From Gorsachius magnificus (lineage: Eukaryota; Chordata; Aves; Pelecaniformes; Ardeidae): a stretch of DNA of 64,000 bases. The notes below the pieces were generated by a model. That model saw nothing but the letters and a program-made list of their open reading frames with translations, was not told the DNA's origin and ran no database searches. Made by a program: the position numbers and the translations under genes. Location of the stretch: positions 5,626,610 to 5,690,609 of the forward strand of contig CM067095.1 of NCBI GenBank assembly GCA_034008185.1. Direction: 5' to 3'. Shown piece by piece: positions 47,901 to 61,900 of this stretch. The stretch's first letter is position 1, and each line of letters opens with the position of its first letter.

Positions 47901-50640
47901 CTCCTGGCTTTGAACACAAAACCATGCTTCCTTTGTTGGTTAACATTCAGGATGCCGAAATTATAAGCATTCAAGGCTGCGACTTTAAAGATTAATATAA
48001 AAGCAACTTTTGTATTACATTTGTGCAAGCAACCAGAAAAGTACGCATTGTAAAATAATCCGCAAGTCGTACTACTGTAGGCCACTTCAGTGACTAATGA
48101 ACACGTTAACTTTCAGGCTGAGTTTCACTGGAAAGCAATTTTTCCAACAAAATTATAAAGTCTGCTCGAGTAACGGGATCATTTACAACTCTCACAGCAC
48201 TGTGGTGTCACAAAAATACCACTCCCACAGAATGAAATAGGTGTCAGAGACCACCACAATATCCAAATGAATCCGACCCCAACTCCAGTCAGAAGGAAGA
48301 AAGCCCACTAGGATAGACACACCAAGTCTGCACCGACGCTGAAGGTACACACTTTTATCAAACAAAATTTCTGCAAAACTTAGTTTGTACAGTTGGTATT
48401 TGTGCTACAGCAGTGCGCAAAGGCAGGAGCCAGAAACAGGGCCCCACGGCATCAAGCTACTGGTTTTCAGCCCTGGGACGTCAGACCTCCAGCTTTGCTG
48501 AGTACTTCTTAAATGAGCTGTAAAAAGGTAGCTAAGAAAAAGCAAGCCTGTGGTCAAGATGGCCTCAAATTCAAAATACAGGGCTCTGCAACTTTAGTCG
48601 TGTTTCTCTTAGGGTGTCTGCAAATTGGAAGAGGTTGAAAACCACTAGCAAGACTCTTAAGTGAGGTATGAGAGAAACCTACCATTAGAAAGGAGTTTTG
48701 GGTAAAAGGGCAACAGACTTGGACCAAATTGAAACCCAAAAAATACTAAAAGCACATTACTACAAGTCTGAAATCAGAAAATGCCAAAAGCAAGGCTCCA
48801 TGGAGTTCCAAATCTGGCTCTGCAACTTTACTGAGGCATCCTTCCTACCTGTGCTTTACAGCAATTGAACACATTTAAATGTCCGAAAACCCCAGTTCAT
48901 GAGATCTTTATCAAACCATTGTAAGCTTATTTTCAATTACACGTTTGCCTTAGGTTTCACAACCACTGATAAGAATTCATTTCTTTTAAAGTAAATCCTG
49001 ACAAAATCAATCAACTTGAGAAGGTACTGGTGAGTGAAAAACACCATGCTCAGTAAAGCCGCAAGCCATGCTGTGGTCCTGCTTAGCCAGCAAAGACCCT
49101 CTCTCTAGTTATATTGGGCTTTCCTGGGATTCCTGCAACTTCTACTGCTGTCATTGACAGAAAGGAAAAAAACCCTACTGTTCTCCCACTCATTGTCCAA
49201 GGCCGGTGAGGTAAAGAGCTACCTGAACAGAATCCGCACAAGGATGTTTGCCCAAGGCAAAGACAGATCAGAGATAAGGTTTTGATCAGATCAGGTGTAA
49301 ACCATCCATAAGGTAAAGCAGGAAGCAGGCCCACTGAGGATTTTTCTTTCACACTCCATTCCTCAAATAAAACAGAGCAAAAAACTCCAAAGGTTCCTTC
49401 CTTACCCCTGAAAAAATCTGCCTAAAACCAGTAGGTGCCAAATATGCTGTTCAGACACTGAACCATTTGCACACCTCGAAGATTATGATCCGTCCCCGCC
49501 AGCCCCCGCAGCACCTTTGTTTCTGCACACTTCAACATTACTCAATCCCTTCACGCTATCATCCTCTACTCACTTTCCCTGGCTGCCCAGTAGAGCAATG
49601 AAGAAAATTAATGTGAAACTGCAAACTGCCCTTCTAATTCTTCTTTCTCTTTTGAGAACCTGCCCTCCCCTTTGATCTTCCCAATGAGCCTGTTTTGATT
49701 GCTGACCCAACCACCTGAACAGAAACTTTAAAGCCTGAGTTGCCGATGCGCAGTGTGTCATTGCACTTTGGGCCAACAAGATGGGTAGCGTGTGGACACT
49801 TTAGTTAAAAACATGCCAAACCCCTTCTTCCTAAATACCAGATTAATCTAAAGTTCATTTGCATTGCTCTTCATGCATGTTTGAACATACACACTTAATT
49901 TAACCTACATTGCCTAAAACAACTTCCACTGTTTTTCTCATTCAGTGCTGCAGTAGTACTGGAAGCTTTTGAGGAACTCATTTCCTTTATATTTGCAATA
50001 CTATTCAAATTTTAGCATTCAGTTCCAAAGGCAACTATCACATCAATCCCGCCAACCTAGCAGCTCATTGGCCATCATTCTACTCAGGAACTCAACAGAA
50101 ACACTTTCCAAACCCCTTTGGGTTGTTTGCTGTTCCTCTCTTCCCTCAGGGTGCCTCAAAACCTATGGAGTTTAGGGATGAAGTGGGGTCTGACAGGCTA
50201 CGCTGCCCACAATACTTGTGCTCTGCGCCAACCACAGCGGAGCCCAGCAGCGATGCACAGCCTGTCAGCTTGTGCTAACGTCCTTCAGATAAAATGCTTA
50301 ACTTTACATTGACCATTGGCCATTATACAAATAAAGTCACTGAAATAAAACACTGTTGCAGAATCAATTTCTTTTGGTTTTGATAATGAATGCCTTGGCT
50401 TTTATTTCCCCCATAAATGCCCATTTTTTTCCATATATGTGTAAGAGGCCGTCATACTGCAGCAACATGAGGTTTGTGTGTTCATCTTGTCTGATGTCTA
50501 CTAAGGATTTCTCTACAGTGCCCCTCATCCTGCAGACCTAGCCCAGCTCCCCAGGCCTTCTGCCCTTCTGCTTAGGTCTGGTCTCTGTTCCAGTGTCTGA
50601 TGAAGGAAATAACACAAAGAATTTAAGAAGAAACACTGAG

Positions 50641-50664
50641 AAGAAAGAAAGAGAGAAAGAAAGG
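50641..50664. repeat. Purine (GAAA-type) simple repeat
   Basis: A run of A and G with an AAAG/GAGA rhythm, 24 bases. Confidence 0.85.
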
Positions 50665-52183
50665 CCTTTTTTCGAGGGATCTATTGTAATTTCCTCGACA
50701 TATTAACCAGTTCTTACCCTACCTTCTCACATGGCACCAGATACAGTGTTTGTAGAAACAGCCCCTTTAATTCCCTCCCTTCCAATGCTCTAAATAGGAT
50801 CCATAAATAGGATTCACATAATGAAGCTGATTCTGGCATGCCTGAAAAAGTTCTACTTGTTAAGAAAAATATTTGAAGAATGATGCACTGTGAGAAATAT
50901 CACTGTTTGTTCTGAAATGCAAATATGCAAATAAGGACACAATATGTTTTTTAAAAGAATAAAAGTCTTAAATAGTGGCCCAAAAATAATGCAGCCAAGC
51001 TTGAGAAAAAGATGTAGACATGAAAGTCATAATTATCTAGCAGTAGGACTAATCCAAAGAAGTTGGTTGGAAACAGAAAAAGAAAGAAAACAACGAAAGT
51101 GATAAACACATGAGACTGCATCATTTGGTTTCAAAGTGGGCCAGGTGGCTTCCTTGGCACTTTGGCAGCAGAGAATATTTCAGACTCTCAGCACATTCTG
51201 AAGGCAGAGAAGCTGCCTACCCCAGCCCCAGCCTGCTGGGTCGTCACAGGTTCGGAGATTACGCTTGCCATCCAGTAAAAGAAGCTTTACTTTCCCCACT
51301 AATGGGTAGATTTAGATGTGGTTGCAGAGATCTTCATACTACCATGCTTCTTTGCAAATCTGAGCAATAACTCATGCTACTGCAGGCTCCAGGTTAATGT
51401 AAATTAGGTATCTGATACTCCAGTTGTTCTGGTCATCACACAACTTCCAGGTGGGTGAGACTCTTCCAAGTCAGGACACGCCTGTGGCCAGACTGAGAAG
51501 TGGCTAGTACTTTGAGAGTATGACCAGGATACCAGAGACCAGGGCACAAGGGAGATGCCATCAGTCATTTAGTTCCGCAGCTTCTCGGCGGCATGTTCTG
51601 TTGTCACTGGAGCTGATGACTCCTAGTCCTGTCTAATGCCAGTGCTACGCTGCTTTGCCCTTTGAGTTTCAGCTTCTGCTCCACACAGCCACATTCCCTG
51701 AAGCACACTCTGGGTCGCACGCTCTCCTCGACCAGCACAGAGTTTTGGATATGGTCAGTCCGTGTCGCTTCCAGGTGATACTAACAAGAAAAGTCACTGA
51801 CCTGATATTATCCAAGACAAAGGGCTGGGAAGAAGGGGCAAGAGAGGGAAAGAAAAAAGTTTCATATATAAAATTGTTCAGTTTGTGGGTAGTGTTTTAA
51901 GCACTTCAGGTGCTCTCCATCCCACATCCTCCAAACAGGCACATTATGCCGCAGGAATGATCTTCACAGGGTCTGGCATTCTAGGAAGGGCAGCAATTTA
52001 GCCACCTCCTCAGTGTTCTGCACAACAATTAGTAGGAGCTTCATTGCTATACATCAAAGATGTGGTCTTGCCTTGGATAAGATTTCATAGCAACTCTTAA
52101 AAGGGATGTGTTAAATACATTTCTGAGGAAAAACAGTGTAACAACAACAAAACCTGCAAAAAACCAAAACACAAGAAACCAAC

Positions 52184-52197
52184 CACACACACACACA
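52184..52197. repeat. Short CA microsatellite
   Basis: Seven CA units in a row, possibly length-variable. Confidence 0.9.
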
Positions 52198-52738
52198 AGC
52201 TTCCAGACATTTAATTACAAAATATATGCGTATGACAGACATCAACAAGCCTACAGGAAGATTCCTGCTTCAGTATTCAATGCAGCCTCAATAAATATTT
52301 CAAGGTTTCAAATGGATGCTTTGCAATAGCACAGTTTCCATTTGCACAAGTGCCAGAAGGAAGAATTCAACATCGGCTTAAAGCAAAACCAGAATATTTT
52401 CCTGTAAAACTTTCCCCTTTTAAAAAATTAAAGCTGTATCAAAAGAACTGCTTTTTAAATTAAATGCATACCAGACATAATCTGCACCGGAAAGGAAATA
52501 GCTTTGAGTCAAAAACGCACTGATTGTTATGGTTGTCATTGACAGAGGCTGAGCCAAGCAACATAAGCAGACAAAGCATCTTACATGCATCCTGTACAGA
52601 CACATGCCCTTACAAACACGTAGGCTTTATTTCAAAACCTGTACAAAACCAACAGACAAGCAGGATTTCATTACGGTGATCGTTACAGCTACAAATCACA
52701 CATCAGATTGTGTGAATTCAGTATGAAGTTTTGATGAC

Positions 52739-53125
52739 GTGCATATACAGGGTGAGGCTGTGCTGCTGGAGCCCTGCTGCCGAGCCTACCTTTGCTTTTA
52801 TTCCAAGGCCAGCAGCAAGGATGGGGCTAGAGCCCTCAGTGCGAGCGGGATGGCCCCGATGGGTGTGAGGGCTCTGGACTGGCCATGGGAGCCTCTCCCC
52901 CACGGATCTAAGACATCCCAGCCCCTTGCTCCAGTGGGAGGCCCTGCCTTTCCGTCGCTTGGTAGCACTTCCAGAACATCAGCCACTGCCAGGATGGGCA
53001 CCTGCAGCATGGGGAGCTGGGCTGCAAACTGTGGCTGGGGGACAGAAGCTGAGGGGCCTGGTTGGAGGAGAGGGATGGTCAGACAGGGAGATGGGACAGA
53101 CAGCACAGAGCTCCTTATACCCTAG
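52739..53125. other. GC-rich islet, open on both strands
   Basis: About 390 bases are GC-richer than the surroundings and lack stops in one frame on each strand (128 codons on plus, 102 on minus). The peptides are rich in Ala, Gly, Pro, Ser and Trp with no domain, and double-strand openness is what GC-rich DNA gives by chance. It could be an exon of a non-coding RNA or a small CpG-poor islet. I do not call a gene. Confidence 0.45.
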
Positions 53126-53230
53126 GCACAAGACAAAAATTAAGTTCTGTTCAGAACTACCATACCTATTTTAGTAAATGCTCAGTAAACCACTCTCCAT
53201 CTGTACATCTCAGCATACAAAGCAGACGAG
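53126..53230. other. Non-coding spacer
   Basis: Nothing recognised. Confidence 0.6.
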
Positions 53231-53231
53231 T

Positions 53232-53305
53232 ACTACTACCCCATTTTAAGGCTAGAGAAACTCAGGCACTGAGGCTCAGAGCAACCTGCCCAAGGCCTCT
53301 TTGAA
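53232..53305 (+). repeat. MIR-like SINE remnant
   Basis: CTACCCCATTTTAAGGCTAG, AGAAACTCAGGCACTGAGGC, TCAGAGCAACCTGCCCAAGG and CCTCT track the MIR core (TATCCCCATTTTACAGATGA, GGAAACTGAGGCACAGAGAG, TAAGTGACTTGCCCAAGG, TCACA) almost word for word. This is the best preserved MIR candidate in the window. Confidence 0.7.
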
Positions 53306-56300
53306 AGTACTAATTTAAAACCTCATTTGCTCAAGGTCTCTCTCTGAAGCTTGTCCATTCTAATCCTGTTTGTTCAGAAAATGAATGACAAAAGCAAACC
53401 AAGTGCCTTAAGTGGTCCCAAGGATACGACCACCTTCTCTATTTTAACCTTTGCAAGCCCATGTCACAGCCACCATCATTTTGGCTTCAGATAAGTCCAG
53501 GCTCATCAAACAGGCTACATTTCAAGAAGTGACTCAACACTTTGCATGCCCAAATTCCTGACCACATGACAGCCTCAAAGAGGCCCAGTTTTCTAAAAAT
53601 ACAGAGCACATTCCCTTGGAAAAGACTGGTTCCTCTCATACGTTTCAAGTTGTTCACCTCCGATTTTGAAGTGCCAAAGTAATTTTGGAAGATCTGAACC
53701 ATAACGTTTCCTCAATAAGATTTTACAGCTTTGCATGTGACGGTCTGCTAGCTTCATTCCGTGCACAGAGTGGTCTGTGGTCTGCAGCAGTGAAGACGGG
53801 TTAACAGTTTTGAGGCTTTTAAGATAAGCAAAATTTCCCTTGACGTTGTAAACTCTTCAGGTGGTTAGAGACAACAGTTTCTGCTTTTTTGATGTCTTCT
53901 CAGAAAAGAGCTCACATAATTTTATCAGTCTCTGGGGTGACCATCAGATAACCAAGCTATTCCTGTCTGAACCACTCAATGCATCTCCACCTTCCTGCCA
54001 CTGGCAATCCACAAGACAACCAGAGGACTTGAGCTAACCACACGGCTCACAACTTAACTGATTAAGTAGGTGGGAACTGATGCCAGCTCAGCTCAAAGTG
54101 TCTTTCTCTGCTAACCAGAAGCTGGCCGCAAGCTGTAGAGGGGAATGACCACAGATAACACACTGATACCGAAACCGTTCGGTGAAGTTGCAGCTTCCTG
54201 TTTGAGTGCTCTCACAATCTCTTAGAAATGAATCTTCAGCAGGAAACTGGCTGCAGTTAAATAGGCTGTCTAGGTCGTCATGTGGCCTGTATTACTGACT
54301 CGTGTTTTCAAGGGACCATTTATTACTCTCTCCCGCCCTCCTCCCCGTCTCTCTACAAATGAACAGAATTAGGGCTCTTCAGAGAACAGCAAGTCCTTAG
54401 GGGGAGGGAAGGATGCTTAGAAGTCATCTGTGACCACCCTCCACCCGTTACAACTCGATGCCTGCCAGTTACACAGTGCTTAGTGGCCTCGGGCATCATC
54501 ACTGTGATATCCTAATCTTCATGCTTCAAGCTCTTTTCTCTTAAACCAGTGTGCTACTTGGCCTAGATGCTATTAAGCAGCTTTGGAAGAGCAATGTGAA
54601 TACAGTGGGGAAAATGTGTTCTGTGAACTGGAAGAGGAGGTTTGATCTAACTTTGATTGTGAGCCTTACAATCACGCTTGTGTCAACACCTGCTTGTATT
54701 CTGCCAAGAAGAATGCCCACAGAGAAAAGTATTTTTAAAGAAGTGATTTTGAAAACAGTTTTTGAATCTTTGGTTCCTTGCAAGTATCCCATTAAGTTTA
54801 ACTTTTCAGCTGTTGCTGCCCAGAGTCTGAAGGTCCTAGTCCTCACCTAGTGAAGTCAGTAAGAAATTTCCCCACTGACACCATATGGTGTCCTTAACTA
54901 GGTGGCAGAAAGAAGGGCACATGGCTTTGGTCACACAGTGGGACATCACTTTTGGAGTTCTTATAGCTGTCACAATGATCTGATGATATAGGGAAATAAG
55001 TTCACCAAGAATAATTTTGAAGAAAATATTAAACCACATTCTGCAATTGAAGGTAGGGTGAAAGCCCACAGAGAACAGTTATGTTTTCACTTGCTCCGCT
55101 CTAGCTATTTGTAGAGTGTATTGTGATACAAGGCAAAGAAAGCAGTTAACCTCTGCAGTTGATGGCAGTCTCATCAATCTATTAAAACAGGTTTTACCCA
55201 CCTCAATGTACCAATGTTTTCCTTTGGTAATTACCAACTGGCCTGAGTATGATCCTGCATGAGTTAAAAGCACGTTATGCAGTCTATACCATTCTTCACC
55301 TACAGCACTCTAATTGCTACAATACGACCAAAAATTGTCCTGCTTTGCTTAGCTGATTTCAAGGGTAGCATGAACCATCCAAACATCTACTATGACCATG
55401 TCCAGAAAACCTGAGAACCACACACAGTAGCTTCTGGATCGACCCCCAAACTTCTTTTTGCTTACAGATAGCAAACTACCAGTCTAAAAAAATTGAACTG
55501 AGCTTTGCAAACACCTAGCATTTACACAGTCCTAACATGTTACTCAAAGACTGCCAGTGTCACGATGCTTTCTGGAGAACACCTGTGGTGAATTAATCAA
55601 TCAAGAAAATTCCTCAGGATACTACGGATCTAGGCTGTGTTAAGGTACACAAAGTCTTATCCATCATATAGCACAGAGATGAAATGCAGGCAGTAAAGGT
55701 ATGAATCAGGCTACATTCCTGTAGAAACCACTGCAGACATGTCCACGATGATGTAACCGTATGCCAATTTTCCATCACTCTGGTTGCAAAACTCTGAATA
55801 TTCACAACCAGTTAGCACAGTAGTGCAGCTGGAAAGAATCTGTAAATAAAGCAGTTAATTCTGTTAAAATCTAGATGTGATACCATTTGAACGTGTAACT
55901 CAGCAGCACCATGTAAGGACCACCACTGCTTGCTGGATTTTTTATTATTTTTTCAGACACATTCTAACACCATAATCAAAAGCAATTTTGAGCTCAAAAC
56001 TGACCTCAAGGTTACAAGACTCTATGGCAGACTGTTCCCTTTCATTGGAAGTACATTGTACAGCCAAGATGTTAGCACATACACACCGGATGGACCACAG
56101 GGCTAATTAAAAAGCGGCTTTGGTGGTTGTATCTGTTCCAAGAGCAGGTTAGTAAACCAAACTTTAAAAAAAGTAATGAAACCGAAGGTGCTACAGAAGC
56201 AGACAATTCCCACAAAAACAAAGCAGAGCTCAGAGTGATGAACAGTTGTTTTACTCAACCTCAGTGCCTTTGAATTCCTGACCTGTGATGAGCTGAAAAA

Positions 56301-58635
56301 TGAGAGAACAGCTACAATCACTTAAAAACTAAGCTGAAACGCTGGGTATTCCGAACTGGCAGTTAAAAATTTCCCCATGAAATTACTCTCATTGATCAAC
56401 GGGCTTTAAAACAAGACTTATAATGACCAACTTTTGGGTATGGCAATGCCTGAATTTCAGAATTACAGCACTGCCTCCCTCAAGTCATTTAATAAAACAA
56501 AGAACCAAGGAAAAAGCAGAGTACTTGGCCTTACCAGTTGCCAAATGGTATTGCAAAGGTTTCCTACCCCTGCATGATTTGTATCTCACACACAAGTTAC
56601 GCACAACGGATTCATTTGTATTTCTGCCCTTGCCCTGCATTCCCTGGCTTTCCAGAATTGCCGTTTGTTCCTTTTGCATCATATAAGGAGTTGTCTCCTG
56701 CAGTTTCATTTATTTAGTTGCTATAAAAAGGAGAAACAATGCCTTTCTAAAGCATCACCAGCAAGTCATGGTGACTGGGGCTGGAGTTGACCACAAGGAA
56801 CTGCGACACTGAAACACTAAGGCGGCGGGAAGTGAAAACACTGACCCTGTGTAAGTAACATTTCACATGCCTGGCCTGGGTTTCCATCTGAATGCCTTCT
56901 CTTCCAGCGAAGCAAGCACTGCAATGAGAAATCCAGTCTCTTCAGCAACGATTTTACTCTTGCAGCAGGAGCTTAACCATTTCTAGAAAGGCAGCCCAGG
57001 AACACTGGGGTCCCCCCTGAATCACCTTCTTACGGAGGTAAGCATGGTGCTGCTGCTCTGCTCTCTCCCCCCTTGGGAATGGAGGAGTGCTGCCTTTCCA
57101 CTGCAGGCACAGCTACATGCCCCAGTGTATTTACATTTTAGCAGCCAGCTACAGTGCCGCCAGACTGAAACATGAAGCGAGAAAGAGAGAAACCTCAGCC
57201 TACAGCAGATTTCCCCCCATTTGCAGTTTTCGCAGCAGAGCCACCACACCTTCAGCATGTTACCCAAACCTTTTTTGGTGTGAGATCTGACTTAGGATTG
57301 CATCTGTTGTTTTGTTAAATTAAAGTTGCATCTTTGTCTTCTGTTAGGACAGGGAAGAAATTGAAAAATTGAAGCGCTCTCTCTCTCGCACCTTTAAGAA
57401 CACATCCCAGTTAAAAAAAAAAAAAAAAAAAAAAAAAGAGACAAGGAAAAAATGCAAGTGATGAAAATGAGTAGAGACCATAACCAAACAGGAAACCTTC
57501 CTTACACTCTAGATGTGCAGTGACTAGTTTTATCACCAAATAACTTACCCTCTCTAGACTAGCTCATTTCATTGCAGTTTAACACAGGGAAAACCATTTG
57601 GGACTGATAAGCAATCAGTCCCTAAGTACAACCGGGTATTCCACTGGGCTGCACAATTAAATATTTTAAATCTTATAATGCTTTAAGATGGCGGACGGTG
57701 ATCTCTGATGCCAACAGCACCCACAAAGTTGATGTTCTCGATCCCTTTTCCTTGTTCTCTCTTGTTCACTTACTATGAAGGCCAACAAAACACATTGTTC
57801 GTCTTTTATTTCTACAACAGCATTCTGAGTTAGCGGTGCTGTTATTTCCTCTGCTGCTCCCCTTACACTCCGTGGTTTTGGGTGCAGGTTTCTGTAAGGG
57901 CATATTGAGATATAAGATAAAACAAGAGAGCATAAACCTCCGTTGCCCCCCTGTGAATTTCCTCTGAGGTACCTACCGCAGCACCCAGCACAACAAACAC
58001 CGGCACACTTCGGCAGCCCTCAGAAATGGCCTATTTTAACCCTTTCTCCAGGTATAAAGCCCTAGCACCAACAATTCTCACTACACAAGACTGTTAGAGA
58101 ATCAAAGAAAAATCAAAAATCCCCCAAGAGGCCCCACACTTAACCCCTGTTCAGTGTGCTCATCAAGTAAGTAGCCCTGATTCTAATCAACCGTCTGTTT
58201 TAATCATCTTTTTGTTGGTATTGGTAAAGGGAAAGGAAAGAAAGTTAAAAGAAGGCAATGGATTGTAAGGAAAGACAGCCATGAAAGCAAATAACACTGT
58301 GAAAATGGCTGAGACAGACAAGCAAATACCTTGCCCTATTACACAAAGAAAGCTACAGCATATATATGACACAAATGCCTCAGGACATTCTTAATCAAAA
58401 AGGCCCAGAAATAAAGACCAGATAGTCTCAAAATCCTTTGCCTTTCCTCTTCAGCAGGATGTAATCCTTTCCAGGCTGGTGAATTCAAGATGGATTTAGG
58501 ACAACTCTTCATTTTAGCATGCAAGACCAGTGACAGCAAGGTTATCCTACCCCAAAAACCAAGAAGCACTGGGAATTTTGGGGGATGTGTGTGTATAACA
58601 ATAGCGCCTTTCTAGTCAGATTAGAGATCTGTTCC
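53306..58635. other. Non-coding DNA, no gene recognised
   Basis: Frames up to about 100 codons overlap on both strands at 54,541-54,850 and look like chance. A poly-A tract is listed separately. No exon or RNA gene was supported. Confidence 0.65.
57413..57437 (+). repeat. Poly-A tract of 25
   Basis: Twenty-five A bases. The preceding 400 bases contain no recognisable gene copy and no target duplication was found, so a simple repeat is favoured over a retroposed tail. Confidence 0.9.
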
Positions 58636-58639
58636 CCCC

Positions 58640-58900
58640 CACCGCCCCAAGCCAAGCTGAGGGCAGTGGCAGAGGAGATTAAAAACATGGGCAAAAATCA
58701 CACAGAAGTCATATGCCCCGGCCCTCAAGGGGCTTGCAAGGGCCGGCGGTGTCAGCTGGCTGCACTTCCCCTGCAGCTGGGGGGTTTATGGAAATCAGCA
58801 TCATCCCATCCCGCTCCGGCTGCAGGGACAAAGGGGCACCGCTGCCGGGAGCCTCCGAGGCAGCTCCTCCGCCAAGGCCACTGGTTCAGGCAGACTGAAA
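58640..58900. other. GC-rich, CpG-containing islet with a short hairpin
   Basis: The block is markedly GC-richer than its flanks and has several CpG sites (around 58,745-58,872). An inverted repeat CCGGCCCT (58718-58725) and AGGGCCGG (58739-58746) could form an 8-bp stem with a 13-base loop. A 120-codon plus-strand frame spans it, but the peptide is unrecognisable. It could be a small regulatory islet or a non-coding RNA exon. Confidence 0.4.
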
Positions 58901-61900
58901 TTCTGCCAGAGAAGGCCTTTTGTGCTTATGGCTGTGGAGATGAGTGAAAATTTATGGGACTTTTCATCCTAATTAAAAGCAGAGGTCATCTAAGAAGAAA
59001 CAGACTTTCAGAAAAGGGAACTTCTAAAGGAAAATGTGTTGTAAGGAAGTTCATGGACTTCGGTATTTGTAAAGCTGAAGTATGTAGTTTATTTATGTTT
59101 GTACTTCTGCTTATGCTTTTCATGGGACATTTCAAAAACCCTCAAGAGCTCCCACAGATCTGGAATAATATATGCACTAATTACTCAACAGCATTTGAGC
59201 TCATGGGTTATGGGACAGCCTCTGGAGTCAAGGGGCCACCTCCTCGGCTGGCTTACAGCAACCCGGCTCCATCCCACACGGCGCTCAGAGCAAACAATTT
59301 ATTCAGTGAACTCAGCTTGTCCAGGTGAATTCAAACATGAGGACAGTTCTTGTAAAGTGAGGCAATTTAAGAGCACGTGAAAAGAAAACCAGCAGAAGTT
59401 AAATGCTTTGGAATGACACCCACCATTATATTCCTGGCTCTCTAAAATTCCTGCTCTCTTAGAGGGAGAATTCCACTCAAAATTCTTTATGTTTCTATTA
59501 CATATTATTATTTTTCTATTTTTTTTAATCCTTTGTGCTGTCAGCACTCTAACAGGCCACATCACTTTATTATAGTCCCTTTTTCTTTTCTTTTTCTAAC
59601 CAAATATCTGTCTTCAAAGAAGACAGAGTATTGCTCCACCTGAAGGGGACCTATCTGCCATTATTTCTCTTGTACAGAAGAAAAAGACAATTATAGTCCC
59701 TCTTTTATACTTGGCATCATGGCAAAATGAGATTGATACTTATTTGGAATTATTACTCCCCTATTCATAAATCTTGTCCAGAAAGTCTTGCTCATGTTGC
59801 CAGTCCGCAGGCACACTATTGTAGGAAACAGATATTAAATTCACTTTTATCATTTAACTTTGGCTCCAGCTCAAGGAGTTTTAGATTCCTAACAAGAGCC
59901 CCGTTTCCAATATTGATTTTTGGCAAAGAAAAATGCTAATTTATCCGAAGTCCTGAAATACATTGAATTTTCCAGCCCAACTAAGACATGTTACCTACCT
60001 ACAGATGAAAGATTTTTCATTACTGTATGACAGATCGGCAGGTGGAGAAACCTCATTAGTTACAGTTCAAGTCTGCCTCTGGTCACCGAGCACGCTTCCA
60101 CACCTATGAACTGAAACACGCTCAAGAACTCCCAGCCATTATATACGTCATGGCAATAATTTTGTTGGATCTTTATGTGGAAATTTATCCTTCTCAGGAC
60201 AGCAGTTTCTCCATAACCATCTCAAAGGTGGTAAGGTGTATAATCATCACCTGGGGTCTTGGACCATGCTCCATGTAGGAAGTGGCACTGAGTTGAGCTC
60301 TGTACAGAAAAGACACCACTTAAGGTGCTTTTCCAAGTCTGACAATAATTTGGTCCTCAGCCTCAGAGCACAAGAACATCCTTGAAGCACAGAGCGGATC
60401 AGGGGAATGCTGCTGGCGTGATCTTCAGCAAGCCTCTGTAACCACTGCACTGCAACAGTGAACCTGCTTGTGCACACACCGAGGACTTCTGGCATGGGAA
60501 CAGCCTCCTTAGCGGGGACCATCTGTTACAGGGTTTCACAGACCTGCACTGCGCTGGCACAAAACTAAAACAGGCCATGAAAAGAACTTTACAGGGTATA
60601 TGAGTGTATATAAACCTGCAAAGAGTCAACAGGTCCTAGGCTGATGATTACCTAGCACTTTGCAGTCATTCATCTCTGTCCTCCTTCCCACTGAGCTGGT
60701 TGGGCTGGACACTACCTCCACGCTGTGAATTACAGCTCAGTACTTGCTGTCCCGGCAAGTGCCCCCACAGGTGTGAGCTACAAAGAACTGAGTGGGGTAG
60801 GGTGGTCACAGGCAGCTGTGTTGGGCAACAGCCCACTGTACAGCCCCGTCAAGTGCACAGCACAGGAGTGGAGTCCTGGAAGGCTGTAAAGATCATCACT
60901 AGGCAACTGGAAAGCCAGTTCCAAAAATCAACAATATAATTTGAGAGAAACAGTCAGGAAGGTGCAGACTGGGGTACAGGCAGACTCTGGGGTACAGCAG
61001 GGCTCAGGGTGCTCAAAGGCTACTCCGTGCTTGCCTGTACCACCTCAGGTTCCAGCTTCATCTGGGTAATGAGATAACCATCCTCAGGCTACATCACCAA
61101 GTAGAGGGAAAGAAGGCTGCAGATAGCGCTGAGCTGACTCTGGATGACCCAAGCGTCTCTGCAAGCCTGATGGTGTTTTGCACGTTTCTTTCTATCCATG
61201 AGCTGCAGTCTAAGTTATCTGAGACACTGGTTTCCGGCGCTCAACAAGGAAGATGTAAAATCAACAGAATTTGATGAGCTGCCAGGGATTTGACTAGGCT
61301 GCAAAGACTTTGATATTTTACAGAAGCTCAGAATAAAAATCAGCTGCTGCTGTTGCCAAGGGTATGTTACTGTTTTTTTTTTAAAAAAAAAAAGTCTTCT
61401 AAGAACAAATAAAACCAGACATCTCAGCCTCCTGTACTTTTGTTCCAAGGTATACTCAGACAGGTTGGTTCACTGGCTATCCATTTGCCATATGCTTTCA
61501 CGTTTATTCTTTCATTCACTCCCATATTTTAGCCCCTTCCATTTCAGAAGAGGAACAGCTGCACAGATGCTCTATAAATAAACTACATAATTTATTGGAA
61601 GAGGTCTTTTGTTTATTTTTTTAAGCTACCACATATTCCCAGTTCTCTCCCTTTCCGTGCTCTCTACAAAACTAAGTCAAGCTCAACTGCAGCATGGGTT
61701 GGTCTATACCATGTGCTCAGTGTTATAAACAATTGCAACTTTTTAGCCATTAATAACAGACTCTATGTACTGATCTTACGTTCACTGTAACTACTTTCTA
61801 AGTCAGGTCCTAAACTGACTTAACTGTCAGAAATAAATTTGAAAAATGGTCCACAGGGCAACTTCAGTGATATATAGAAACCTCAACATACAGCTCATTT

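Larger units (their letters stand above)
47901..52735. other. Non-coding DNA, no gene recognised
   Basis: Short random frames only. Simple repeats occur at 50,641-50,664 (AAGA-type purine repeat) and 52,184-52,197 (CA repeat of seven units). No exon, RNA gene or transposon was recognised. Confidence 0.65.

Noticed and set aside
57000..57437. Processed pseudogene ending in the 25-A tract
   Set aside because: The preceding sequence shows no gene-like frame and no flanking target duplication was found.
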